Shown here in pieces: positions 8,319-17,114 of a DNA stretch of 64,000 nucleotides. The first letter of the stretch is position 1. The number at the start of each line of letters is the position of its first letter. The stretch lies in contig NZ_BLAJ01000001.1 in the NCBI RefSeq assembly GCF_009176305.1, positions 620,001 through 684,000 on the forward strand. The letters run 5' to 3'. Position numbers and translations under genes: made by a program. The stretch comes from Martinezella dioscoreae (GTDB taxonomy: Bacteria; Pseudomonadota; Alphaproteobacteria; Rhizobiales; Rhizobiaceae). Under the pieces are notes generated by a model. It was not told the origin of the DNA. It saw only the letters and a list, made by a program, of their open reading frames with translations, and did no database searches.

Positions 8319-9899
8319 TTATTCTTTGATCGACAGCCAGCGCGTGCGGTGGATGTCCTGGATGTTGTCAACGTAACCCTGCACCTTCGGGGCGACGATG
8401 CTTCTGGAAACGTAGTAGTAGATCGGGATCGCGGCGCTGTCGTCGAGGGCGAGCTGCTCGGCCTTCTTGTAGATCTCGGCGCGCTTCTTGAGATCGGTTT
8501 CTTCATTGCCCTGCTTGATCAGAGCATCGTAGTCCTTGTTGCTCCAGCGGCCGTAGTTCATGTCGACGCCGGTGGAGAGCAGGTTCAGGAAGTTGATCGG
8601 GTCGTTATAGTCGGCGAGCCAGCCGGCGCGGCCGATCTGCACCTCACCGCGCTGCATTTCATCGTAATGCACCTTGGTTTCGGTGTTGTAGAGCTCGATA
8701 TCGACGCCAAGCGGCTTCCACATGGCCGCGATCGCAACGGCAATGCGCTTGTGGTTGTCGTTGGTGTTGTAGCGCAGCTGTGCCTTCAGCGGGTGGTCAG
8801 GGCCGAAGCCGGCGTCCTTCAGCAGCTTCTTGGCCTCTTCGACCTTCTGCTTGTAAGGCTCGTCCTTCCAGCTGACATAGGCCGGCTCGCCGTAATTGGC
8901 CGTGCCCGGCGGCACCCAGGAATACATCGGCAATTCGCCGGTGCCTAGGATCTTCGGGCCGATGACTTCGCGATTCACGGCCATGGAGAGGGCCTGGCGA
9001 ACGCGCTTGTCGTTAAATGGCGGCTTGGTGGCGTTCAGGACGTAGTAGTAGGTGCCAAGGAAGGGCACCACATGTGCCTGGCCGGGCAGGTTCTTCTGGA
9101 TCCAGTCATATTGATCGGCCGGGAATTCCGTTAGAATATCAAATTCGCCGGCGCGATAGCGCTTCAGAGCAGCGGCCTGATCTTCCAGCGTGTAGAAGTT
9201 GACCTTGTCAATTTTGATATCGTTGGCGCCATAATATTGATCGTTCTTGACCGCGGTGACGTGCGAGCCAGGCACCCACTCCACTGGCTTGTAGGGACCG
9301 TTGGTGACGATGTTGCCAATCTTGACCCACTCATCACCCTTGGCTTCCACAACGTGCTTCGGCAGCGGATAGGCCGTATAGTGCATCAGAGCATTGAGGA
9401 AGTAAGGGGTGGGGTTCTCAAGCGTGATTTCGAGGGTCTTGTCGTCGATCGCCTTGACGCCGAGCTGGGTCGGATCCTTGATCTCCCCCTTGTTGATCTT
9501 TTCCGCGTTCAGGATCGTGTACTGCAGATAGGCGTATTGAGCAGCGGTCTTCGGGTCCATCAGGCGCTGGAAGGCGAAGACGAAGTCCTGAGCCGTCACC
9601 GGTTGTCCATCGGACCACTTGATGCCGTCACGCAGCTTGAAGGTATAGACCTTCTGGTCGGGCGAAATCGTCCAGCTTGCAGCCTGGCCTGGAATTGGGT
9701 TGTCCTTGGGGTCCTCGGTCACCAGCCCTTCGAAGATATCGCCGTCGATGCGGTTCTCCCAATCGCCGGAAATTTTTTGCGGATCGAGCGAAGTCGGGTC
9801 GCCGCCGTTGTGGATATTGAGGGTCGCGGCATGCGCCGAAACGCTCAATATCGTGCTGACGAAAGCCGCAGCGATAAATTTTCGGGTGATATGCGCCAT
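8319..9899 (-). CDS. oppA: Oligopeptide-binding periplasmic protein OppA
   Basis: Solute-binding protein, cluster C (SBP_bac_5), about 526 residues, the usual size for OppA/MppA. A signal peptide (basic start HITRKF, hydrophobic core, cleavage after SAHA) precedes the mature start ATLNIHNGGDPTSLDPQ. Family landmarks include GLVTEDPKDNPIPGQAASW and YTFKLRDGIKWSDGQPVTAQDF. ATG at 9899 sits 8 bases after AGGTGG; a GTG four codons earlier is too close to that site. First gene of the opp operon, with its promoter in the 9900-10190 interval shared divergently with the alpha-glucosidase. The bound peptide cannot be told from sequence. Confidence 0.93.
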   Translation of the reverse strand: MAHITRKFIAAAFVSTILSVSAHAATLNIHNGGDPTSLDPQKISGDWENRIDGDIFEGLVTEDPKDNPIPGQAASWTISPDQKVYTFKLRDGIKWSDGQPVTAQDFVFAFQRLMDPKTAAQYAYLQYTILNAEKINKGEIKDPTQLGVKAIDDKTLEITLENPTPYFLNALMHYTAYPLPKHVVEAKGDEWVKIGNIVTNGPYKPVEWVPGSHVTAVKNDQYYGANDIKIDKVNFYTLEDQAAALKRYRAGEFDILTEFPADQYDWIQKNLPGQAHVVPFLGTYYYVLNATKPPFNDKRVRQALSMAVNREVIGPKILGTGELPMYSWVPPGTANYGEPAYVSWKDEPYKQKVEEAKKLLKDAGFGPDHPLKAQLRYNTNDNHKRIAVAIAAMWKPLGVDIELYNTETKVHYDEMQRGEVQIGRAGWLADYNDPINFLNLLSTGVDMNYGRWSNKDYDALIKQGNEETDLKKRAEIYKKAEQLALDDSAAIPIYYYVSRSIVAPKVQGYVDNIQDIHRTRWLSIKE

Positions 9900-10192
9900 A
9901 TGTTTTCCCACCTTTCTGGAGTTATTGTCCTTGTTTTACAAGGGTATTCTTGATCCCGCAGGTAACCTTCACGTACAGGTCAATGCGCGAAATTATCGAA
10001 AGCGACGTCGCTTTCAAGTTAAAAAAAGTCGGGCATGCTTAGCATGTGAACTTTCATATTCACAAATCTCTAAAATTGATACAGCGAATTTATCCGCCCG
10101 ATGGTTGAGTTTCTCAGGCAGCCGATTTGCAGCTTGCCGCCTGCGCCCGACTGTGCAAACTGGAAGGCCTTGTGCGATATCGAGGCGGTTTG

Positions 10193-11839
10193 ATGAAATC
10201 GACGAATAAAGCGGCGGGAGCCGATTGGTGGCGCGGGGCAGTGATCTATCAGGTCTATCCGCGGTCGTTTCAGGACACGGATGCCAACGGGCTGGGAGAT
10301 ATCAAGGGGATCACCCGGCGCCTGCCTCACATTGCCGCACTCGGGGTCGACGCAATCTGGCTGGCGCCGTTCTTTACCTCGCCGATGGCCGATATGGGCT
10401 ATGACGTCGCCGATTACTGCGATGTTGATCCGATCTTCGGCACGCTTGCCGATTTCGACGAGATGATGGCGGCAGCACATGAGCTCGGCCTCAAAGTCAT
10501 CATCGACCAGGTCATCTCGCACACCTCCGACCGGCATCCCTGGTTTGTTGAAAGCCGCGCAAGCCGCGACAATCCCAAGGCGGATTGGTATGTCTGGGCC
10601 GATCCGAAACCGGATGGGACGGCGCCGAACAACTGGCTGTCGATCTTCGGCGGCCCCGGCTGGGAATGGGATGGCGTGCGCCGGCAATATTACCAGCACA
10701 ATTTCCTGACATCGCAGCCGGATTTGAACTTCCACAATCCGGACGTTCAGGATGCGGTATTGGCGGCCGTCAAATTCTGGCTAGATCGCGGCGTCGATGG
10801 TTTCCGCCTGGATACGGTCAACTACTATTTCTGCGACAAGAAGCTTCGCGACAATCCGCCGGCGCTCGTCGCGACCGGCGGTCTCGACGCGCCCGAGACC
10901 AACCCCTACGGGATGCAGAACCATCTTTACGACAAGACGCAGCCTGAAAATATCGGCTTCCTGAAGCGATTGCGTGCATTGCTCGATCAATACGAAAACC
11001 GCACGACAGTCGGCGAAGTAGGAGACGGCGTGCGCTCGCTGGAGACGGTTGCGGCCTATACCAGCGGCGGCGACAAGCTGCACATGTGCTACACGTTCGA
11101 TCTTTTGGGGCCCGATTTCACGCCGGCGCATTTCCGGCGCTGCGTCAGCGATTTCCAGGATAATGTCGTTGATGGCTGGGTCTGCTGGGCCTTTTCCAAC
11201 CATGACGTTCAGCGACATGTCAGCCGCTTCGCCAAAACGGAAGAAGAGCAGCCGCGCGTTGCGAAGCTCGCGATCTCTTTGCTCTCGGCGTTACGCGGCT
11301 CCATTTGCCTGTATCAAGGGGAAGAGCTCGGCCTGCCTGAGGCAGAGCTTGCCTTCGAGGATCTGCGCGATCCCTACGGCATTCGCTTCTGGCCGGCCTT
11401 CAAGGGGCGTGACGGATGCCGTACGCCCATGCCCTGGGAAGCGAGCCGCGCCCATGCCGGCTTTACGACCGCCGACAAATCCTGGCTGCCGGTTCCCTAT
11501 CAGCATGCGGCGCTTGCCGTCGACAAGCAGGAGACGGACGCGGATTCGGTGCTGCATCATTATCAGCGCACGCTGGCCTTCCGTGCAGAACATGCCGCCC
11601 TGCGTGACGGCGACATGATCTTTCTTGATACAAAAGAGGACGTTCTCGCCTTCACGCGCTCCAAGGGTGAGGAGACGCTGCTGTTTGTCTTCAATCTCTC
11701 CCGCAAGCCTGTGAAGGTTGCCTTGCCGGAGGATATCAAGCTTGGCAAGACGATCGCCATGCCGGGGTTTGACACGGCGGATGCCGGGGCAACGCTAACG
11801 CTTGCTGCTCTGGATGTTTATTGCGGCAAGCTCGCCTGA
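10193..11839 (+). CDS. aglA: GH13 alpha-glucosidase
   Basis: 548-residue (beta/alpha)8 glycoside hydrolase of family 13, oligo-1,6-glucosidase/alpha-glucosidase subfamily, with no signal peptide and therefore cytoplasmic. N-terminus WWRGAVIYQVYPRSFQD is diagnostic. Catalytic residues are visible: nucleophile Asp207 in DGFRLDTVN, acid/base Glu275 in TVGEVGDG and the transition-state His337-Asp338 in FSNHDVQ. It would split alpha-linked disaccharides after uptake. The aglEFGK transporter genes that normally accompany aglA in rhizobia are not in the window, so this could be a stand-alone paralogue. Its stop codon directly abuts that of ade on the other strand. Confidence 0.88.
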   Translation: MKSTNKAAGADWWRGAVIYQVYPRSFQDTDANGLGDIKGITRRLPHIAALGVDAIWLAPFFTSPMADMGYDVADYCDVDPIFGTLADFDEMMAAAHELGLKVIIDQVISHTSDRHPWFVESRASRDNPKADWYVWADPKPDGTAPNNWLSIFGGPGWEWDGVRRQYYQHNFLTSQPDLNFHNPDVQDAVLAAVKFWLDRGVDGFRLDTVNYYFCDKKLRDNPPALVATGGLDAPETNPYGMQNHLYDKTQPENIGFLKRLRALLDQYENRTTVGEVGDGVRSLETVAAYTSGGDKLHMCYTFDLLGPDFTPAHFRRCVSDFQDNVVDGWVCWAFSNHDVQRHVSRFAKTEEEQPRVAKLAISLLSALRGSICLYQGEELGLPEAELAFEDLRDPYGIRFWPAFKGRDGCRTPMPWEASRAHAGFTTADKSWLPVPYQHAALAVDKQETDADSVLHHYQRTLAFRAEHAALRDGDMIFLDTKEDVLAFTRSKGEETLLFVFNLSRKPVKVALPEDIKLGKTIAMPGFDTADAGATLTLAALDVYCGKLA

Positions 11840-13537
11840 TCAGCCGATCAGCATGAACTTGTCGACATCGACCAGGCCTTTATCCGATATCTTCAGATGC
11901 GGGATCACCGGCAGGGGCAGGAACGCAAGCTGCAGGAAGGGTTCTTCCAGGGTCGCGCCAAGGGCGTAGGCCGCCTGGCGCAGGTGGTGCAGCGTGTCGC
12001 GCACGCTTTCATAAGGCTCGAGGCTCATCAGGCCAGCGACAGGCAGGGCGATTTCACCGGTCACGACACCGTCCTCGACGACGACGAAACCGCCATTGAT
12101 GTCGCTCAAGCGATTGGCGGCGAGCGCCATGTCATCCTCGCTGACGCCGACGACGCAGATATTGTGGCTGTCATGGCCGACGGTCGAGGCGATCGCGCCT
12201 TTCTTCAAGCCAAAGCCTTGGACGAAGCCGTTGGCATGGTTGCCGTTCTTGCCGTGCCGCTCGATGACGGCGACCTTGATGATATCGTTGCCGAGGTCGA
12301 TATCGGTCTGGTTGCCCTTGGCCGGCAGGCGATAGCGGCGATGTTGGGTGATGATCTTGCCAGGCGTCACGCCAATGACGGAGCTTTCGCCCTCCGTCAC
12401 CGGCACGCCAAAATCGGCTGCGTTGATCGGGCGGGCCTTGACGCTGTCGAGGCCGACCGGCTCGACCGAACCGCGGGTCGCGAAGAGTTCGGCGGTGACA
12501 GGGCGGCCTGCGGAGAAGACGATCTCGGCCTTGCAGCTTTCCAGGCTGTCGACGACGACGAGATCGGCGCGCCATCCGGGTGCCACGAGACCGCGATCAC
12601 GCAGACCGAAGGCGCGGGCTGCCGAGATCGAGGCGGCGCGGTAGATCGCCAGGGGTTCGACGCCATGGGCGATCGCCGTGCGGATCATATAATCGAGGTG
12701 GCCCTGTTCGGCGATGTCGAGCGGGTTGCGGTCATCGGTGCAGAGCGCCAGATGAGGTGACAGGCGCTCGGTAATAATAGGCATCAGCGCGTGCAGATCC
12801 TTGGAGACGGAGCCCTCACGCACGAGGATATGCATGCCCTTGCGGATCTTCTCCAGCGCCTCTTCGGCGGTTGTCGATTCATGCTCTGTGCGAATGCCAG
12901 CCGCGAGATACCCGTTGAGGTCATTGCCGCGTAAAAGCGGCGCATGGCCATCGATATGGCCGCCCTGGAAGGCTTCGAGTTTCGCCATGCAGACGGGGTC
13001 CTTGTGGACCACGCCGGGGAAATTCATGAATTCGGCAAGGCCAATCACCTGCGAGTGATTGCGGAAGGGCAAGAGTTTTTCGATCGGCAGATCGGCGCCC
13101 GAGGTTTCCAGATGCGTTGCCGGCACGCAGGACGAGAGCTGGACGCGGATATCCATGATGGTTTCCAGCGAACACTCGAGGAAGTAACGTATGCCTTCGG
13201 TGCCGAGCACGTTGGCGATTTCATGCGGATCGCAGATGGCGGTGGTCACGCCATAAGGCAGCACGCAGCGATCGAATTCGAGCGGGGTTACCAGCGAGGA
13301 TTCGATGTGAAGATGCGTGTCGATGAAGCCCGGTACGACGACGCGGCCGGCAATATCGATCTCTTCGCGCCCCTGATACTCGCCGCAGGTGCCGACGATG
13401 CGATCGCCGCAGATGGCGATATCCGAAGCGACCAGCTCGCCCGTCACCAGATCGAAGAACCGGCCGTTCTTCAACACGATATCGGCGGGTTCCCGGCCGA
13501 CGCCCTGGTCGATGTAGCGTTCGAGTTTGGTGGTCAT
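11840..13537 (-). CDS. ade: Adenine deaminase
   Basis: Metal-dependent amidohydrolase converting adenine to hypoxanthine in purine salvage, 565 residues from ATG 13537 ([12 protein letters not shown]), the normal length. Key features: [13 protein letters not shown] with the metal-binding Hx[22 protein letters not shown] with the metal-bridging Glu, [14 protein letters not shown], and the C-terminal Ade-specific domain ([13 protein letters not shown]). It converges on the alpha-glucosidase with no intergenic base, so read-through transcripts would overlap. Confidence 0.95.
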   Translation of the reverse strand: MTTKLERYIDQGVGREPADIVLKNGRFFDLVTGELVASDIAICGDRIVGTCGEYQGREEIDIAGRVVVPGFIDTHLHIESSLVTPLEFDRCVLPYGVTTAICDPHEIANVLGTEGIRYFLECSLETIMDIRVQLSSCVPATHLETSGADLPIEKLLPFRNHSQVIGLAEFMNFPGVVHKDPVCMAKLEAFQGGHIDGHAPLLRGNDLNGYLAAGIRTEHESTTAEEALEKIRKGMHILVREGSVSKDLHALMPIITERLSPHLALCTDDRNPLDIAEQGHLDYMIRTAIAHGVEPLAIYRAASISAARAFGLRDRGLVAPGWRADLVVVDSLESCKAEIVFSAGRPVTAELFATRGSVEPVGLDSVKARPINAADFGVPVTEGESSVIGVTPGKIITQHRRYRLPAKGNQTDIDLGNDIIKVAVIERHGKNGNHANGFVQGFGLKKGAIASTVGHDSHNICVVGVSEDDMALAANRLSDINGGFVVVEDGVVTGEIALPVAGLMSLEPYESVRDTLHHLRQAAYALGATLEEPFLQLAFLPLPVIPHLKISDKGLVDVDKFMLIG

Positions 13538-13570
13538 GGTGTTGTCCTGCATCTGCTGTGATTCCGTATA

Positions 13571-13611
13571 GCCCCTCAACCTAGCCCTCTCCCCGTTCTA
13601 CGGGGAGAGGG
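13571..13611 (+). repeat. REP-like palindromic repeat, unit 1
   Basis: A 14-base tail (about GCCCCTCAACCTAG) followed by a perfect 11-bp palindrome (CCCTCTCCCCG 13585-13595, loop TTCTA, complement 13601-13611). It has the same orientation as unit 3 and the opposite one to unit 2. Repeats with this core are scattered through Rhizobiaceae genomes. It lies upstream of ade on the minus strand. Confidence 0.75.
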
Positions 13612-13659
13612 GATCTATCCGAATATGTTGATAGAGCTGTGTTTCCGGCGATACCTAGA

Positions 13660-13702
13660 GACTCCTTCTCTCCGCCTGCGGGGAGAGGGCTGGGGTGAGG
13701 GG
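13660..13702 (-). repeat. REP-like palindromic repeat, unit 2 (left flank of DUF559 gene)
   Basis: Same element as unit 3 in inverted orientation. The stem arms are 13664-13675 and about 13678-13689, with two T-for-C changes that can still pair as G-U in RNA; the tail CTGGGGTGAGGGGC (13689-13702) runs right up to the stop codon of the DUF559 gene. The reverse complement of unit 3 matches it over about 40 bases with only a few differences. Confidence 0.75.
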
Positions 13703-14107
13703 CTATTTCGCAGATCCCGCCGGAAGAAACTTGAAGTCACGAGCCACCACGGCGTCGGTCAACCTGCCTTCGCAGATTGCTACGATGGTTTCGAGAACTG
13801 CTGGCATGGCTGTGAGGACGTCAATGTTCCAGAAGCGAGCGACAGACCACCCTTCGGTGATCATGAATCCATCGCGAATAGTATCGTGCTTGCTGTCAGC
13901 ATGTTGACTGCCATCGATTTCGATGACGAGGCTTCGCTCCCGACAGGCGAAATCAGCGAAATAAGGACCAATCGGAAACTGCCGAATGAATTTAAAGCCG
14001 TTCAGCTGACGGTTGCGAAGTTCCGACCAAAGTTTCGCCTCGGCATCGTTGTCTGCTTGCCGAAGGCTTTTTGCGCGATTTGTTGTTTTAGGTTCCGGAC
14101 CACGCAT
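13703..14107 (-). CDS. DUF559 endonuclease-like protein
   Basis: 134-residue DUF559 protein, a small Vsr/PD-(D/E)XK-like nuclease fold. Visible signature: the N-terminal basic stretch, AEAKLWSELRNRQLNGFKF with the family Glu and Trp, RQFPIGPYFADFACRERSLVIEID where the Asp and the ExD pair would bind metal, then DGSQHAD, and FWNIDVL near the end. The family is common in rhizobia and its biological function is not established; DNA nicking or repair is an inference from the fold. The gene is bounded by inverted palindromic repeats 0 and about 20 bases from its ends, which suggests it travels with them. Confidence 0.85.
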   Translation of the reverse strand: MRGPEPKTTNRAKSLRQADNDAEAKLWSELRNRQLNGFKFIRQFPIGPYFADFACRERSLVIEIDGSQHADSKHDTIRDGFMITEGWSVARFWNIDVLTAMPAVLETIVAICEGRLTDAVVARDFKFLPAGSAK

Positions 14108-14126
14108 CTGATCATCCTCGTGAACA

Positions 14127-14166
14127 GCCCCTCACCCTAACCCTCTCCCCGCAGGCGGGGAGAGGG
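14127..14166 (+). repeat. REP-like palindromic repeat, unit 3 (right flank of DUF559 gene)
   Basis: Tail GCCCCTCACCCTAA (14127-14140) then stem arms CCCTCTCCCCGC (14141-14152) and GCGGGGAGAGGG (14155-14166), a perfect 12-bp palindrome. It sits 20 bases upstream of the DUF559 start codon, so it is also in the 5' region of that gene. It is inverted relative to unit 2 and direct relative to unit 1. Confidence 0.8.
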
Positions 14167-14211
14167 AACTCTTCGAGTTTGCCGATCGTATCGCGATCTA
14201 TGAAAAATGAC

Positions 14212-15540
14212 CTAGATATTATTCTGCAAGATCTCGCGGAGCTTGCCGAACAGCTCGTCGATGTGATGCTTTTCGATGATCAGCGGCGGCGATAGCGCGA
14301 TGATGTCGCCGGTGGTGCGGATGAGGAGGCCCTTTTCATAGGCCTTGAGGAAAGCGGTGAAGGCGCGCTTGGTGGGCTCGCCGGCGATCGGATCGAGCTC
14401 GATGGCGCCGATCAGGCCGGTGTTTCTGATATCGATGACGTTCGGGCAGTCCTTCAGGGAATGCAGGGCATCGGCCCAGTAGTCTGAAAGTTCTGCTGCG
14501 CGCGTGAGGAGGCCTTCTTCCTTATAGGTGTCGAGCGTTGCCAACGCCGCGGCAGAGGCGATCGGATTGCCGGAATAGGTATAGCCGTGGAAGAACTCGA
14601 TCATATGCTCGGGTCCCTGCATGAAGGCGTCATGGATCTCCGAGGTGACGAAGACTGCACCCATTGGAATGACGCCGTTGGTCAGGCCTTTGGCGGTCGT
14701 GATGATATCCGGCTTCACATCGTAATATTGGGCGGCAAAGGGCGCACCAAGGCGACCGAAGCCGGTGATGACCTCGTCGAAGATCAGCAGGATGCCGTGC
14801 TTGGTGCAGATGTCGCGCAGCTTCTGCAGATAGCCCTTCGGCGGGATGAGCACGCCGGTGGAGCCGGCAATCGGCTCGACAATGACAGCAGCGATTGTCG
14901 AGGCGTCGTGCAGCGTGACGATGCGCTCAAGCTCGGTGGCGATATCGCCGCCATGCTCTGGCTCGCCGCGCGTGAAGGCGTTCTTACCGGGAATATGCGT
15001 GTGCGGCATATGATCGACGCCGGTCAGCAGCGTGCCGAACATCTTGCGGTTGGTGACGATGCCGCCGACGGAGATGCCGCCGAAATTGACGCCGTGATAG
15101 CCACGCTCGCGGCCGATGAGACGGAAGCGCGAGCCATTGCCCTTCACGCGATGATAGGCAAGCGCGACCTTGAGCGCGGTTTCGACCGATTCCGAACCGG
15201 AATTGGTATAAAGAACGTGGTCCATACCCTCGGGTGCAATATCGACCAGCCTGTTCGCCAGCTCGAAAGCCTTGGGGTGGCCGAGCTGGAAGGCCGGGGC
15301 ATAGTCGAGCTCGCCTGCCTGCTGGCGGATCGCCTCGGTGATCTTGGGGCGGCAGTGTCCCGCGTTCACGCACCACAGACCCGCAGTTCCGTCCAGTACC
15401 TGCCGACCGTCATGGGTGGTGTAGTACATATCCTTGGCGCTGACGAAGAGGCGCGGTTCCTTCTTGAATTGGCGGTTGGCCGTAAACGGCATCCAGAAGG
15501 CGCGCAAATCGTTGGGGGTGGCATTCAAACGGTCCGACAT
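14212..15540 (-). CDS. Omega-amino acid--pyruvate aminotransferase (class III)
   Basis: PLP-dependent class III transaminase, 442 residues from ATG 15540. It resembles beta-alanine/omega-amino acid:pyruvate transaminases: N-terminal FWMPFTANRQFK, GTAGLWCVNAGH, phosphate-binding NSGSESVETALK, GRERGYHGVNFGGISVGG, the cofactor Asp255 in FDEVITGFGR and the Schiff-base Lys284 in TTAKGLTNG. It transfers the terminal amino group of beta-alanine or similar amines to pyruvate. Exact substrate is not determinable. It reads as a single-gene unit. Confidence 0.88.
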   Translation of the reverse strand: MSDRLNATPNDLRAFWMPFTANRQFKKEPRLFVSAKDMYYTTHDGRQVLDGTAGLWCVNAGHCRPKITEAIRQQAGELDYAPAFQLGHPKAFELANRLVDIAPEGMDHVLYTNSGSESVETALKVALAYHRVKGNGSRFRLIGRERGYHGVNFGGISVGGIVTNRKMFGTLLTGVDHMPHTHIPGKNAFTRGEPEHGGDIATELERIVTLHDASTIAAVIVEPIAGSTGVLIPPKGYLQKLRDICTKHGILLIFDEVITGFGRLGAPFAAQYYDVKPDIITTAKGLTNGVIPMGAVFVTSEIHDAFMQGPEHMIEFFHGYTYSGNPIASAAALATLDTYKEEGLLTRAAELSDYWADALHSLKDCPNVIDIRNTGLIGAIELDPIAGEPTKRAFTAFLKAYEKGLLIRTTGDIIALSPPLIIEKHHIDELFGKLREILQNNI

Positions 15541-15894
15541 GCTGTTCTCCAATGGCCATTCGGGGGCCTGTTACCCGACCGCGGCGCCGCGCCGCGCGAT
15601 TATATTTACTGCTTGGTCAAATTATCAGCCGGCCTATTTGCGTCAAGGCAAAGATGGGGTCGGGAAAGGAGGCTGGTGTACGGCAGGAATTGGATCGCGG
15701 CAGGTCGGCGGTGCCGGGCGCGGAGTTGTCTGCAGGCGTGATGCGAGCTCGTCCAGACATGAAAAAACTGGCAAATCTGAAGATTTGCCAGTTAAAGCAG
15801 TAAAACACCTGGTGATGAAAGCAAGTCGATCTTTCAGGGTCTAAAGTGTTCCCCGGAGATCGTCTGTCGACAGGCCTTGAGCTATTGCAAGCTC
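15541..15894. other. Non-coding interval with one terminator
   Basis: 354 bases between the transaminase start and the NolR-like gene stop. Apart from the hairpin at 15761-15793 and the transaminase promoter region I see no convincing gene; short frames here lack ribosome binding sites and recognisable motifs. Confidence 0.5.
15761..15793 (-). terminator. Rho-independent terminator after the NolR-like gene
   Basis: Perfect 13-bp inverted repeat (AACTGGCAAATCT 15766-15778 and its complement 15781-15793) with a 2-base centre, followed on the minus strand by TTTTTTC. It is about 100 bases downstream of the NolR-like stop. The plus-strand side has no T-tract, so it works in one direction. Confidence 0.85.
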
Positions 15895-16212
15895 TTAAGC
15901 AGCCGATCTACTTTTTTCCGGCTCGCAATAAATGTCTTCCAGCGTTTCAAGAACACGGATCACGGATTCTGATGTGCTGGAGTAGTAAATCGTTTGAGCA
16001 TCGCGACGCGTCTTGACCAGCTTCTGAGCGCGAAGCTTCGAAAGATGCTGAGAAAGTGCTGATTGGCTCAGTCCAACCTGATTGGCAAGAACGCCAACAG
16101 GAACTTCACCCTTAACGAGACTGCAAAGGATCAAAAGACGCTTTGGGTTCGCCATTGCTGATAATAATGCTGCCGCAACATTAGAATGTTCGGCCAAATC
16201 TCTTGTCTTCAT
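15895..16212 (-). CDS. nolR: NolR-like ArsR family regulator
   Basis: 105-residue winged-helix regulator. The core ALLSAMANPKRLLILCSL, GLSQSALSQHLSKLRAQ and TRRDAQTIYYSS reads almost like NolR, the rhizobial repressor of nodulation and other genes. There is no metal-binding CxC motif as in arsenic-sensing relatives. The N- and C-terminal tails differ from what I recall of NolR of Sinorhizobium, so it may be NolR itself or a paralogue. A NolR-like box lies about 95 bases upstream, consistent with the autoregulation known for NolR. It stands alone between the transaminase and the flavin-fold gene. Confidence 0.8.
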   Translation of the reverse strand: MKTRDLAEHSNVAAALLSAMANPKRLLILCSLVKGEVPVGVLANQVGLSQSALSQHLSKLRAQKLVKTRRDAQTIYYSSTSESVIRVLETLEDIYCEPEKSRSAA

Positions 16213-16306
16213 CTGTTAATCTTCCCAATGCGGAGCGTACATCAGAAACTGTGCTATTTCCAAGCCGGTCCTAACCGATATCTAACAATACCAAGAGGGG
16301 TCGAAG

Positions 16307-16354
16307 ATTGTATATACCTAAATTTAAGGTATCGAGTATGCTGTTTTAGGTATG
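16307..16354 (-). promoter_or_regulatory. Candidate NolR operator region
   Basis: On the minus strand 16322-16307 reads TTTAG-N9-AT, which matches the published NolR box (A/T)TTAG-N9-A(T/A). A second copy of the half-site, TTTAGGTAT, lies in the other direction at 16345-16353, making a 10-base inverted repeat (arms 16313-16322 and 16345-16354) spaced about two helical turns. Position upstream of the NolR-like gene suggests autoregulation; binding is inferred. I see no gene in the rest of 16213-16579. Confidence 0.5.
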
Positions 16355-16579
16355 TACGTATGATGCCTCGGCGATAATGCTGAGGTCTCCAGCGTCCCAT
16401 CCAGGGGCTAAATTAGACCAAAATAGGTCGATTCTTATCGTTTCGGAGCCGCAAACATGCCAATTTTGGTCACTGCGGATTTGCAACCTGAGAATATTGG
16501 CTGCTTCTACGTCAGGCTGTCCACCTACTAATTCTCGCACTATTGTATGATTTTATTGCCGCCGGATTTTGTTTTCGGT

Positions 16580-17071
16580 TTAAAGCATCATCAGGTCTTT
16601 TGAGGACAAGATGTAAGCCCTTCCAAAGCCGCCGTTCAGGCTGGCATCGAGCGGAACGAGGCGGAAGAAGCAGAAATCCGGAAAGTCGATATAGAGCTTG
16701 GATTTCGGGTGGCGGTCGAGAAAAAGCGCTCGGATGCGATCGTGCGCCTGGCTTTGCCGATCGATGCGCTCCGCGCTGCAGCGCAAGGTCAAGCGGGGAT
16801 GAGCGAGAGGGTCGCCCTTGCCAGGCTCGCCAAAGAGCGCCGAAGCGCGGCTGTCCCTCATCAGAGCCTTGGTATGTGAGGAAAGGCCGGAAACTAGGAT
16901 GACCGGAGCGCCATCGGCATCCATGGCGATCAGGACGCGGCTGACGAAGGGAAAGCCGGTTTCGGGGTCGATGACGGCCAAGGCCGCATGTGCGGCTTTG
17001 TGCATGAGGTCGCGCGCCTGAATGCGCGCATCCTCATCCGTTTCCCTGATCACCGATGGTTTGTCGTTCAT
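16580..17071 (-). CDS. Pyridoxamine 5'-phosphate oxidase-fold protein (HugZ-like)
   Basis: 163-residue split-barrel flavin-binding protein. The start DDED-type region AARDLMHKAAHAALAVID (here RDLMHKAAHAALAVIDP), then GFPFVSRVLIAMDADG and VSGLSSHTKALMRD, match the N-terminal domain of HugZ-type haem-utilisation proteins. The C-terminal DUF2470 domain of full HugZ proteins (about 250 residues) is absent, and I do not see the His-rich tail, so haem degradation should not be assumed. ATG 17071 (MNDKPSV) is chosen over one four codons upstream. It lies directly after choV on the same strand. Confidence 0.75.
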   Translation of the reverse strand: MNDKPSVIRETDEDARIQARDLMHKAAHAALAVIDPETGFPFVSRVLIAMDADGAPVILVSGLSSHTKALMRDSRASALFGEPGKGDPLAHPRLTLRCSAERIDRQSQAHDRIRALFLDRHPKSKLYIDFPDFCFFRLVPLDASLNGGFGRAYILSSKDLMML

Positions 17072-17090
17072 TAACGGCTCCATGAATTGA

Positions 17091-17114
17091 GGAGCAGTCG
17101 CGAACGACTACTCC
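17091..17114 (-). terminator. Hairpin over the choV stop codon
   Basis: 10-bp inverted repeat with one mismatch (17091-17100 and 17105-17114) around a 4-base loop. The choV stop codon lies inside the right arm. No T-run follows on the minus strand, so it is at best a weak terminator before the downstream flavin-fold gene. Confidence 0.35.

Noticed and set aside
13571..14166. CRISPR array
   Set aside because: The repeats are palindromic, only three, in mixed orientation and irregularly spaced with a gene inside; not a CRISPR.
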